Part shown: piece after piece, positions 22,388-29,395 of the stretch
Layout of the letters: the number at the start of each line of letters is the position of its first letter
Position numbering within the stretch: the first letter of the stretch is position 1
Assembly: GCA_016201425.1 (NCBI GenBank)
Contig: JACQCW010000099.1
Span: 1 to 29,395 of the forward strand
Source of the DNA: Candidatus Vogelbacteria bacterium
Lineage (GTDB): Bacteria > Patescibacteria > Paceibacteria > UBA9973 > UBA12445
Reading direction: 5' to 3'
Length of the DNA stretch: 29,395 bases
Translations under genes and position numbers: made by a program
Notes under the pieces: generated by a model
Told to the model about the DNA's origin: nothing
Seen by the model: only the letters and a program-made list of their open reading frames with translations
Database searches by the model: none

Positions 22388-22439
22388 AAGCCTTAGTTAC
22401 ATCTTCTGAATCACAGAATTTGTATCTAAGGCTTTTTTT
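22388..22439 (+). terminator. intrinsic terminator of the SPP-like gene
   Basis: AAGCCTTAG (22388-22396) pairs with CTAAGGCTT (22426-22434), and an inner TTCTG...CAGAA stem fills the loop. Seven T at 22433-22439 follow on the plus strand. The minus-strand side lacks a good T run, so it serves mainly the plus gene. Confidence 0.85.
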
Positions 22440-22450
22440 CTTAAAATATA

Positions 22451-23551
22451 TTATTCGTTAAACCAAATATTTATTTTCTTGAGCGTTTTAGACTGGGAAA
22501 GAATGTCCATTCTATCTATAAACTGATCAACCGAACCAAAATTCTTTTCAATCATTTTAACTTCTTGATCTTCAATATTCTTTCTGATCGCATCTGCAAA
22601 TTTATCTGCATGTATAACTAAATATGGACGGCCATTGTAAGCCGAGGCTTTTACAGGCATGTCATCTGTAATCCCCAACTCATTGTGAAGTTTCACAACG
22701 ACATCATACGCCTCTGATAAATACCTCTCTCTGTCCCTCCACGATTGTGACAATAAAACCTTTCTTAAAATAGGCAAAAGGTCTTTTGAAGAGTCTAGTC
22801 TGGCAAATGCCGTCCCAAACCATTTAGAATATGGAGCATATCTTTTTTCCATCAAGAAGCAGAGTCCCATTACTGCTCTCACAATCCTCGCGGCCACTAT
22901 TTGAGATCCAACTTCGTCTCCAACATCACCACATCTTCCCACAAACTCTTCGTCAGCAGCAATCTTTTGCCATTGTGAAGCAAGCATATACAACCAAATA
23001 TCTTTGGGGTAAAATTTAAATTTTTCCCGTATCTTATTTAATTCGCCCAAGCCACCATAGAAGACTTCGCCACTTACCATCTCAAGCAAAGTCTGCTGAG
23101 AAAAAGTCAACCAATCCAAATTTGAGATCTCATTATGCGGATCAATCCTTAAACGCATCTTAAAGAATGATCGAATGGTAAAGATGTCTACCATGTGGTT
23201 TACCGGCCCTGAATTTATATCCACCGCAACCCGTACACCATTTGGCTGTGGCTCGCTAAAATTTGTCGAGTAACCCAAGAATTTATACGGTAGATTATCA
23301 GAGAGAATCTTCTTGATTTTTTCTTCCAGCTCATCCTCGTCCTCTTCACTTAAAAAGATAAAAACGCGCGGACCAAAATGATGATCTCTCGATATTGCGG
23401 TGTCATAACCAAGAACTTCCGAGCCCCAGCCCATGAGTCCCGCAGAATATTTCAAACCTGGAAAATTCTTTTCTAATATATGCTTAACCACCTCACGATA
23501 AAACCTCCTACTCAATTCAAGCCCCGAAATTAATTTATTTTCTCCATCCAT
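22451..23551 (-). CDS. DUF4037 (nucleotidyltransferase-like) protein
   Basis: The N-terminal part has GWGSEVLGYDTAISRDHHFG (residues 41-60), the DUF4037 version of the nucleotidyltransferase GS...D signature, followed by VFIFLSEEDEDELEEKI and VAVDINSG, which may supply further acidic residues. The rest is helical, with conserved-looking YRPYLVIHA-like segments (NGRPYLVIHADKFADAI). DUF4037 proteins are uncharacterised; a nucleotide-transfer role is inferred from the fold. The start could be ATG 23551 or GTG 23554; TAAGCT ends 6 nt before the GTG and no Shine-Dalgarno site is present. Confidence 0.85.
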   Translation of the reverse strand: MDGENKLISGLELSRRFYREVVKHILEKNFPGLKYSAGLMGWGSEVLGYDTAISRDHHFGPRVFIFLSEEDEDELEEKIKKILSDNLPYKFLGYSTNFSEPQPNGVRVAVDINSGPVNHMVDIFTIRSFFKMRLRIDPHNEISNLDWLTFSQQTLLEMVSGEVFYGGLGELNKIREKFKFYPKDIWLYMLASQWQKIAADEEFVGRCGDVGDEVGSQIVAARIVRAVMGLCFLMEKRYAPYSKWFGTAFARLDSSKDLLPILRKVLLSQSWRDRERYLSEAYDVVVKLHNELGITDDMPVKASAYNGRPYLVIHADKFADAIRKNIEDQEVKMIEKNFGSVDQFIDRMDILSQSKTLKKINIWFNE

Positions 23552-23673
23552 CACACTGCAAGCTTATCAGGTTAAGCAAATTAAGTCTAAAAGTAAGTGG
23601 CTAGTAAAAAACCGTGAGGAATCAGCAGTATCATGTTCGTCATCCCCCACACAACACTGGCTCAATTTTAATA

Positions 23674-23702
23674 TTGAAACTAAATCTTTGTTAATGTACA
23701 TT
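23674..23702 (+). promoter_or_regulatory. promoter of comEC, leaderless-type
   Basis: TTGAAA (23674-23679), a 17-nt spacer and TACATT (23697-23702) are followed by 8 nt before the ATG at 23711. There is no Shine-Dalgarno site. The remainder of the 156-nt divergent gap shows nothing else I can call. Confidence 0.65.
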
Positions 23703-23710
23703 GCTACTTG

Positions 23711-25198
23711 ATGAATACCGAAGAGCCAAAAGCAAAAGGGTACAATTTTTATCCAATCTATCTCGGATTTACTCTTGGTATTTTGTGGCGCTCTTTCCAT
23801 ACTGTTAGTCTCCAGACAATTATACTTTTTGGCGCAGCATACCTTCTCGCCATTACTTATCGTCACTTGCATCTAAAGCGATCTTCCGCTGGTTTTTCTT
23901 TATTTATTCTCGCTTTTATCCTAGGCATCGTCCGATTTCAAATTTCAGATACTACACCCCCACCACTTTTCAACGCGATGATCGGACAAAAAACTTTCCT
24001 GTCCGGAGTAATTGAAGACGAACCAGAAAATGGTCCGGCTGGGATGAAGCTACTAGTGAGAACTCGCGACCAGGAACAAGAGGCCAAGGTTGTAATCTTT
24101 ACCCGAAGTGGCAACAAATATAAATTCGGGGATTTGATAGCAATAAAGGGCAGACTCGATAAACCAGAGAACTTTACTACCGATCAAGGACTTGAATTTG
24201 ATTATATTAACTATTTGCGAAAGGATGGCATCTTCTACACAATGCGAAATCCTGAGCTTACTTTTGTTTCCTCCGGACATGGCAACTTCATAAAGAGCTG
24301 GCTTTTCAATCTAAAAGAAGCTTCTACTGTGGCAATTGCAAAAGTGATTCCAGTACCTGAATCAACGATGCTAGATGGAATAATTCTTGGGGAACGCTAC
24401 GCCTTCAGCAACTCATTCAAACAACTCTTTATGGATACTGGGACAATTCATATCGTTACGATAGGTGGATATCATGTAACACTTGTCGCGGAATGGATAA
24501 TGGAAATCTTTAGTTTCTTACCAAAATATTTCGCAACGTGGATGGGAATTTTAAGTATCTTTTTATATATCATAGCCACCGGTGCAGCGCAGACATCAAT
24601 ACGAGCGGGTATCATGGCAACCATAGCACTCATCGCCAATGTAACCGGGCGAATGTATGAAGCATCGCACACCCTCATTGTCGCCGCTGTGATTATGATC
24701 TTTATAAACCCATTCGTATTAGCATACGACATATCATTCGAACTTTCTTTTTTGGCTACTGTCGCAATCATATTTCTTACGCCACGAATTGTACCCTACA
24801 CTCAATGGATACGGTGGGAGTGGCTCCGGGAAATTATCGCTGTAACCTTTTCTATGTATATATTTGTCACCCCATTCGTTTTATACAAAATTGGAAGTGT
24901 ATCCATAGTGGCGTTGCCCGCAAATATTCTCATTGTGCCTCTTCTACCGATAACAATGATCGCAGGCTTCACAACAGGCATAACGGGATTAATCTCCTCA
25001 TCACTTGCCTTCATACCAGGAAATATCGCGTACGTACTTTTAAGCTATCAAATTAGAGTTATAAGAATTCTCGCAGGACTGCCCTTTGCTTCCATAGTTA
25101 TTCCAAACTTCCCACTATTATTCGTTGTCTTGTTCTATTTGATCTCTTTTTGGTTTTTTTCAATAGGCAAACGGCCTCCACTATCCAAACAAGCCTGA
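23711..25198 (+). CDS. comEC: ComEC/Rec2-family DNA uptake channel protein, short form
   Basis: A 495-aa membrane protein. After two or three N-terminal membrane segments, a soluble OB-fold-like DUF4131 region (about 90-190, including LSGVIEDEPENGP and FGDLIAIKGRLDKP) is followed by the competence domain with many membrane helices. The conserved signature appears as HIVTIGGYHVTLV instead of the usual H-x3-SG-x-H form. AGIMATIALIA, DISFELSFLATVAI and the C-terminal helices fit ComEC, which passes single-stranded DNA through the membrane. The C-terminal metallo-beta-lactamase-like domain of longer ComEC proteins is missing. The start is ATG 23711. Its last 64 nt overlap the 3' end of the convergent PLD gene. 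Confidence 0.9.
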   Translation: MNTEEPKAKGYNFYPIYLGFTLGILWRSFHTVSLQTIILFGAAYLLAITYRHLHLKRSSAGFSLFILAFILGIVRFQISDTTPPPLFNAMIGQKTFLSGVIEDEPENGPAGMKLLVRTRDQEQEAKVVIFTRSGNKYKFGDLIAIKGRLDKPENFTTDQGLEFDYINYLRKDGIFYTMRNPELTFVSSGHGNFIKSWLFNLKEASTVAIAKVIPVPESTMLDGIILGERYAFSNSFKQLFMDTGTIHIVTIGGYHVTLVAEWIMEIFSFLPKYFATWMGILSIFLYIIATGAAQTSIRAGIMATIALIANVTGRMYEASHTLIVAAVIMIFINPFVLAYDISFELSFLATVAIIFLTPRIVPYTQWIRWEWLREIIAVTFSMYIFVTPFVLYKIGSVSIVALPANILIVPLLPITMIAGFTTGITGLISSSLAFIPGNIAYVLLSYQIRVIRILAGLPFASIVIPNFPLLFVVLFYLISFWFFSIGKRPPLSKQA

Positions 25199-26367
25199 AG
25201 CGTCTCATAAGATTTAAACTTCTTAGTCTGTTCATACGAGGCACTCCCTGGCACGTGACAGATATTACTTGTACTAAGTTTTACAATACTCACAGTTGAA
25301 TTAAAAGACAGATCTGGTACATGCTCGAACGGACGTGCTTTGACCCAGTCTCCAGCAAAGACATGTTCAGTTTTTGCAACAAGCTCAGGGTCTGAGACTA
25401 GTGTCCCCAACTCACGGTTTTTATCGAGTGACGGCAGTGAAAAGTTTTCAGAACCCACAAACATAAGCTTTCGATCAGCGACAATCACTTTCGCGTGAAT
25501 ATAGAAATCAGAAGCCCCAGAATATGTGTGCACAACCACACCCTTGGCAGTAAGTTCATTAAGGGCAGTTTTCCAGCTACTCGAATATGTCATTATAACT
25601 CGTACGGCCACACCCCTCTCCGCCGCTTTTTCTAGCGCATTGGTAATTCTATAATCTGCCATCTCCTCGTTATAAACATCCAACGAAGAAGACGCACTAT
25701 TAATCAATAGAAGCAAAATATCCGCGGAGCCGGGGCTCCAGACTAGATCGTCACCACTCGGCGCAATTATACCCGTCCCATTCCAGTCAGCACCAAATAC
25801 TTGAGATATAGCAGCAATGTCATTGGGATCCGTATCTATAACAGCAAAATCACGACTGGAAGTGTAGTACTTGCTATTGAGATTAAAAGTCATGATTATG
25901 GCAGAGGTGTTGTCCACGACGAGTGTCTTTTGGTGAGTCAAAGCAAAATAATCTTCTGCCCACTTTACATCTACACCACTACTTTTCAAATACTTATAAG
26001 CCGCATCATTGGGATACGTGCCGAAATTTTTTACATTTTGCAATATAACTCGCACCTTTACACCTCGTGCAAAAGCTGCAACCAGATCCTTTTCTATCCC
26101 CACATCTTCTAATTCGTATATAACAAAATCAATAGAGTGCCGCGCCCCTTTTATAGCATTTTTTACCTGGGTCATACCATCATCTGGTTCCACAATCAAT
26201 GAAAGAAACTTTTGGGATGATACCGCTCCAGCAGAAACAGTGGTTAATAACTTTTGTCGTCCGATCTCCGTAGATGTTAGCGACCTCTGATCAGTGTACA
26301 AATAAAAAAACCAAGACACGCAAACAGCGCCACACACTAGACCTAAAAGTAACTTCTTATTCTGCAC
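25135..26367 (-). CDS. membrane-anchored phospholipase D-like protein with two HKD motifs
   Basis: A signal anchor (residues 5-23) is followed by two PLD repeats. The first has HQKTLVVD (His145, Lys147, Asp152), the second HAKVIVAD (His291, Lys293, Asp298), then GSENFS and NRELG. The C-terminal tail has CHVPGSASYEQTKKF and ACLDSGGRLP, resembling a small Cys/His module found at the ends of some secreted nucleases. It may be a nuclease or a phospholipase; an exported nuclease would fit the neighbouring ComEC, but that is inference. The start is GTG at 26367, 6 nt after the stop of the upstream 729-aa gene. Its 3' end overlaps comEC by 64 nt. Confidence 0.88.
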   Translation of the reverse strand: MQNKKLLLGLVCGAVCVSWFFYLYTDQRSLTSTEIGRQKLLTTVSAGAVSSQKFLSLIVEPDDGMTQVKNAIKGARHSIDFVIYELEDVGIEKDLVAAFARGVKVRVILQNVKNFGTYPNDAAYKYLKSSGVDVKWAEDYFALTHQKTLVVDNTSAIIMTFNLNSKYYTSSRDFAVIDTDPNDIAAISQVFGADWNGTGIIAPSGDDLVWSPGSADILLLLINSASSSLDVYNEEMADYRITNALEKAAERGVAVRVIMTYSSSWKTALNELTAKGVVVHTYSGASDFYIHAKVIVADRKLMFVGSENFSLPSLDKNRELGTLVSDPELVAKTEHVFAGDWVKARPFEHVPDLSFNSTVSIVKLSTSNICHVPGSASYEQTKKFKSYETLQACLDSGGRLPIEKNQKEIK

Positions 26368-26373
26368 TTGTAT

Positions 26374-28563
26374 CTACTTACACAATCCTTTACTTAAGTT
26401 ATTGTCGATAGAACTTCCATCAGCCTTCCAATAATGCGTCTGTTGTTTTTTAGATACGGTATCATAGTCATTTAATAATCCTTCAGGAAAATCGATAACC
26501 TCGGACGGTTTAGCTATTAGCCAAAACTGATATGAGTGATTAATTTCAGCCTCCTTACCTTTAGTGCAAATTTGATCTGGCGTTGGGTCAATAGTTTTCC
26601 AATCATGCCCGGACCTCTCCCATGCCCTTGTCATACAAGCCAGCACATCAGCGAGAGTGTTTTTAACACAACTATCGATAGAAACATAATTTGGGGTTCC
26701 TAAGTGAGGCACATATTTCCCACCACTAAGTTGAATGGAGATGGTTTCAAAATCTGATTCAATACCCCAACCAGGAAAAGATTGCCCCGGGCGCTTTGGA
26801 TCTCGTAGACCATAAAGATACCTCGCCTCTGGATTTTTAAAAATAAAGTAACAAGCATCGCCTTCAGCTATCGCTTTACCGCCACAGGTGTTCGGAGTCA
26901 CCTCAGTCTTTTTTTCATTACTGCCAAAAACAATATTCACGTTAACTGGCTGTTTCAATAAAGCGGGTACAGCAGATGAATCATCAATGGTATTTACCAT
27001 AAAAATATCAAGAGAAACTGCCGTGCCAATCCCAAAAGAGTCAAAGATTTGAGACGTGAACTCGATTGGCCTTTTAGTTAACACATCAAAGCTTCCTATA
27101 ATCTTGGCGTTGGATTTGAAACAAATCTTGGCTGAGAGAACTGGATTATCTCCCAACGCGGCTCCATGATAACAGTCATAAAGTGCCTCACCGCCAGAAC
27201 TATTTTGTTTTTCTAACACTACCACGGCTTTAACCGATGAAGCGCCAGAGCCATTTTGATCAATACTCAAAGTTAACGTCCTGCCCGCATTTTCGGATCG
27301 AGTAATCTTAAATACAAACTGTTTATCACTTAAAGTATCAAACTTCGTAGTTATCGTAGCCGGACTGTCAGCAGTTATGACGACATCATTTGGTGAAGAT
27401 ACTGGTGGAACAAAAAGACCAAAGGTTCGTGGATCAACCTGTATATCGTTAGCTGATAACATCCCTGGTAAATAAAGATCAAGTAAAGATTTTACATATA
27501 GATTCTGAAACTTCCCTAAGTCGATCTCTCCCTTACCTGTCCCAGCCAGAAGATTCATTAAAGAATATCCCGAGGTTTCGCCAGGCTTCAAGTCAGTCAT
27601 CCAGTAGTAGGCCGTCTTAGGATTATCTCCATATTGATAAAAAATCTCGTCAAGAAAAGGCGTCGCTTGGTATGAACTATCGTAAGTCTTGTTGGAAGTT
27701 GCTGCCCATTTAAAATAACTTTCGTCCACAAGACCAAACCCATTCTTACCAAATGTGGAGTAGACCTCTGGATAAGGCAACTGTCTTTCGGTCAAGGTCG
27801 CCAATCCCTCAGTCTGCCAGTAGTAGCCGGGAATTTGGAAAAGGTCAATCTTATTTACACTATTCATCAAGTAGGACTGCCCTACATGAAACATTTCGTG
27901 GACAAGCGTTGGAGCAATCTGAGAGTATGTATTTAGCGGCCTGGCACCGGGCGAATAAAATAAAGTTACCTGCGGAGCACAGTTCCCGGCCTTCCATTCT
28001 TCGGGCTGGCAAGGATAAACGAAGGCTCTCCCAATGTCGAAACCTGCACCCTTCCCGCTCAATAATCTAACTTTCGCCTCATTCGAACTAATAAAAACTT
28101 TGACATGATGTTTTTTTAAAGCATCGGCAAAATGAAAATTAGCGTCGTCATACAATTCATTCCATTTAATTATGCCTAGGGCCAACCCGTCAGTAACTGT
28201 TTTTACAAAGTCTTGCGGTATATTGCCGTCGATAGTTACGTCAGCGTAGTCGCCTACATGTGTAGCCGAAACGCCGGCTGTATATTTGTCTGGTACGCCT
28301 GTAAAAGTATCGTTTTGAACCGGGTCTTCAAATAATGGTACTGGTGTGGCTGGAACTTGTGGTAATTCAAATAAACCTGAGACCCGATCAGTGGCAATCA
28401 TTTTTGAAGATGAAACTTCGTTTAGTAGCGCCGTTAGGTCCACTGATGTTGCGCTTTGTGGTTGTACCAACTGTGGCAACACAGTAGGTCTAAGGTAAAC
28501 TACGATTGTAACCACTACAACAGCCAGTATTACTATAACTATCAAATATTTTTTTAAATTCAT
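26374..28563 (-). CDS. large membrane-anchored putative zinc metallopeptidase (HExxH)
   Basis: A 729-aa protein with an N-terminal anchor (residues 7-24) and a long exported part. LVHEMFH (His222, Glu223, His226) and, 26 residues after His226, QTEGLATLTE with Glu252 have gluzincin-type spacing. The region after about 390 is beta-rich, suggesting one or two sandwich domains (near 400-550), and is followed by a C-terminal region with several cysteines. I recognise no named family, so peptidase activity is inferred from the motif. It is followed after 6 nt by the PLD gene and they probably share a transcript. No Shine-Dalgarno site is visible. Confidence 0.7.
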   Translation of the reverse strand: MNLKKYLIVIVILAVVVVTIVVYLRPTVLPQLVQPQSATSVDLTALLNEVSSSKMIATDRVSGLFELPQVPATPVPLFEDPVQNDTFTGVPDKYTAGVSATHVGDYADVTIDGNIPQDFVKTVTDGLALGIIKWNELYDDANFHFADALKKHHVKVFISSNEAKVRLLSGKGAGFDIGRAFVYPCQPEEWKAGNCAPQVTLFYSPGARPLNTYSQIAPTLVHEMFHVGQSYLMNSVNKIDLFQIPGYYWQTEGLATLTERQLPYPEVYSTFGKNGFGLVDESYFKWAATSNKTYDSSYQATPFLDEIFYQYGDNPKTAYYWMTDLKPGETSGYSLMNLLAGTGKGEIDLGKFQNLYVKSLLDLYLPGMLSANDIQVDPRTFGLFVPPVSSPNDVVITADSPATITTKFDTLSDKQFVFKITRSENAGRTLTLSIDQNGSGASSVKAVVVLEKQNSSGGEALYDCYHGAALGDNPVLSAKICFKSNAKIIGSFDVLTKRPIEFTSQIFDSFGIGTAVSLDIFMVNTIDDSSAVPALLKQPVNVNIVFGSNEKKTEVTPNTCGGKAIAEGDACYFIFKNPEARYLYGLRDPKRPGQSFPGWGIESDFETISIQLSGGKYVPHLGTPNYVSIDSCVKNTLADVLACMTRAWERSGHDWKTIDPTPDQICTKGKEAEINHSYQFWLIAKPSEVIDFPEGLLNDYDTVSKKQQTHYWKADGSSIDNNLSKGLCK

Positions 28564-28597
28564 AAATACAATCTTAACTAAATATTTATATACCTTT

Positions 28598-28606
28598 ATT
28601 GTAGCA
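28598..28606 (-). promoter_or_regulatory. extended -10 box upstream of the 729-aa gene
   Basis: TGC-TACAAT (28606 to 28598 on minus) would give a leader of about 28 nt. A second candidate, TAAGAT (28576 to 28571), ends 7 nt before the ATG and would make a leaderless mRNA. The rest of the 123-nt gap at 28564-28686 shows no gene and no clear terminator for the ABC gene. Confidence 0.4.
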
Positions 28607-28686
28607 AAATAAGTATCCGAAACTAAACAGGAAGGCGGCTCCCAACAGGATGAATATTAGATAATTTTATAAATTTTACCAAATCT

Positions 28687-29395
28687 CTACATAATAGTAT
28701 CAAACGGCACAAGCAATCTCTTAATAAGAGGTGTCTTTGGATTTTTCAAAATCTCTTCAACGCTTCCTATCTGTTCGATTTTACCTCTGTTCATAATTGC
28801 CAAATGTTCAGATAAAAATAGAGCGTCCTCATGATTGTGAGTGACTAAGATTATTGGAATATCGAGTTTAGAAAAAAGATTCTTTAAGCCCGTCGCAACT
28901 TCCAGCTTGGTCACTTGATCTATGTTTGACAGAGGTTCATCAAGAAGAAGCATGTCTGGCCTAATGGCAAGAGCCCTGGCCAGTCCTACTCTCTGTCTTT
29001 GTCCCCCCGATATCTCTTGTACTTTCTTTCCTCCATATCCTTCAAGCGAAACCAAAGAGAGCATTTCTTTGACCTTTCGCTCTTGTTCAGCCATAGAAGC
29101 TCCGCGGACTCTGAGGCCATATGAAATATTATCAGCAATATTCAAATGAGGAAAAAGTCCGTAATCCTGTGGCAAGTATCCGATATTTCGCTCTTCTATC
29201 GGTAACGAACCTATATCCCTGCCATTCAAAATAATATTACCTTTCTCTGGAGATATTATGCCTAAAATGGTTAAAAGAAGTGTCGTCTTACCACTGCCTG
29301 AAATCCCCATTAGGACCAAAGTCTCCTTCTCCTTAACGCTCAAAGATAAATCTTCTATAATAATCTCTCTATCATACCCCGCACGTAAATTCTGA
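28687..29395 (-). CDS. ABC transporter ATP-binding protein, 5' end beyond the window
   Basis: The frame stays open from the stop at 28687 to the window edge. The edge residues (QNLRAGYDREIIIEDLSLSV) look like the normal first strands of an ABC ATPase, so the real start lies outside and the TTG at 29343 is not the start. Walker A GISGSGKT, Q-loop YLPQDYGLFPHL, signature ISGGQRQR, Walker B MLLLDEP and switch His in VTHNHEDA are all present. The LPQDYGLFPHLN form and the QIGSVEEILKNP end resemble importers of the polyamine/iron/molybdate group. The permease is presumably in the unseen flank. Confidence 0.9.
   Translation of the reverse strand, partial: QNLRAGYDREIIIEDLSLSVKEKETLVLMGISGSGKTTLLLTILGIISPEKGNIILNGRDIGSLPIEERNIGYLPQDYGLFPHLNIADNISYGLRVRGASMAEQERKVKEMLSLVSLEGYGGKKVQEISGGQRQRVGLARALAIRPDMLLLDEPLSNIDQVTKLEVATGLKNLFSKLDIPIILVTHNHEDALFLSEHLAIMNRGKIEQIGSVEEILKNPKTPLIKRLLVPFDTIM

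Noticed and set aside
23567..23872. A minus-strand frame covering the comEC start and its promoter
   Set aside because: It overlaps the comEC N-terminus and the promoter at 23674-23702, and shows no family features.
28687..29343. TTG at 29343 as the start of the last ABC ATPase
   Set aside because: The frame continues to the window edge with residues typical of the N-terminal strands of the family, so the gene is simply cut off.
1..29395. tRNA, rRNA, CRISPR, insertion sequence or replication origin
   Set aside because: No cloverleaf-like sequence, repeat array, transposase or DnaA-box cluster was noticed in the gaps, all of which are shorter than 200 nt.

Overview
The window is a gene-dense bacterial segment with moderate-to-low GC, standard genetic code (no internal UGA readthrough is needed), short spacers and almost all genes on the minus strand. 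It has no rRNA, tRNA, CRISPR array, transposase or ribosomal-protein marker, so lineage cannot be fixed. The gene set (a short ComEC without its nuclease-like domain, DUF4037, a DUF5672-GNAT fusion, a PIF1-like helicase, a LamG surface protein, several anchored proteins of unknown family) best fits a Candidatus Patescibacteria/CPR-type genome. That assignment is an inference.

Layout. 1-3663: a truncated shikimate-kinase-like protein, a small unknown protein, a nitroreductase, an anchored HExxH protein, a HAD phosphatase and a histidine phosphatase. 3724-5269: a NitT/TauT-type ABC ATPase and permease with no binding protein beside them. 5418-6758: a secreted LamG protein. 6805-9678: a redox-repair operon in the order ccdA, DipZ-type thioredoxin, msrA, msrB; its CcdA appears circularly permuted. 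9694-14940: a likely operon of a DUF5672-GNAT fusion, PIF1-like helicase, S53 peptidase, PAP2 phosphatase and NUDIX hydrolase. 15002-18919: membrane and unknown proteins plus a divergent PlsC-like acyltransferase. 19098-20285: an MFS transporter. 20353-22373: a divergent pair, an unknown 317-aa protein and a signal-peptide-peptidase-like aspartyl protease. 22451-25198: DUF4037 protein and ComEC, also divergent. 25135-28563: a phospholipase-D-like protein and a large anchored HExxH protein. 28687-end: an ABC ATPase cut by the window edge.

Two initiation styles are visible. Many genes have a -10 box (TANNNT) ending only 6-8 nt before the start codon and no Shine-Dalgarno sequence, the signature of leaderless mRNAs. 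Others have a strong AAGGAGG-type site 5-8 nt upstream, usually with a consensus TTGACA promoter and a strong hairpin terminator. The second group holds most of the unknown proteins, the acyltransferase and the SPP-like protease, and looks somewhat GC-richer by eye.

The most interesting items are the eukaryote-like SPP protease with its back-to-back promoter, the permuted CcdA, the leaderless promoter pattern, and several secreted or anchored proteins that match no family I can name.
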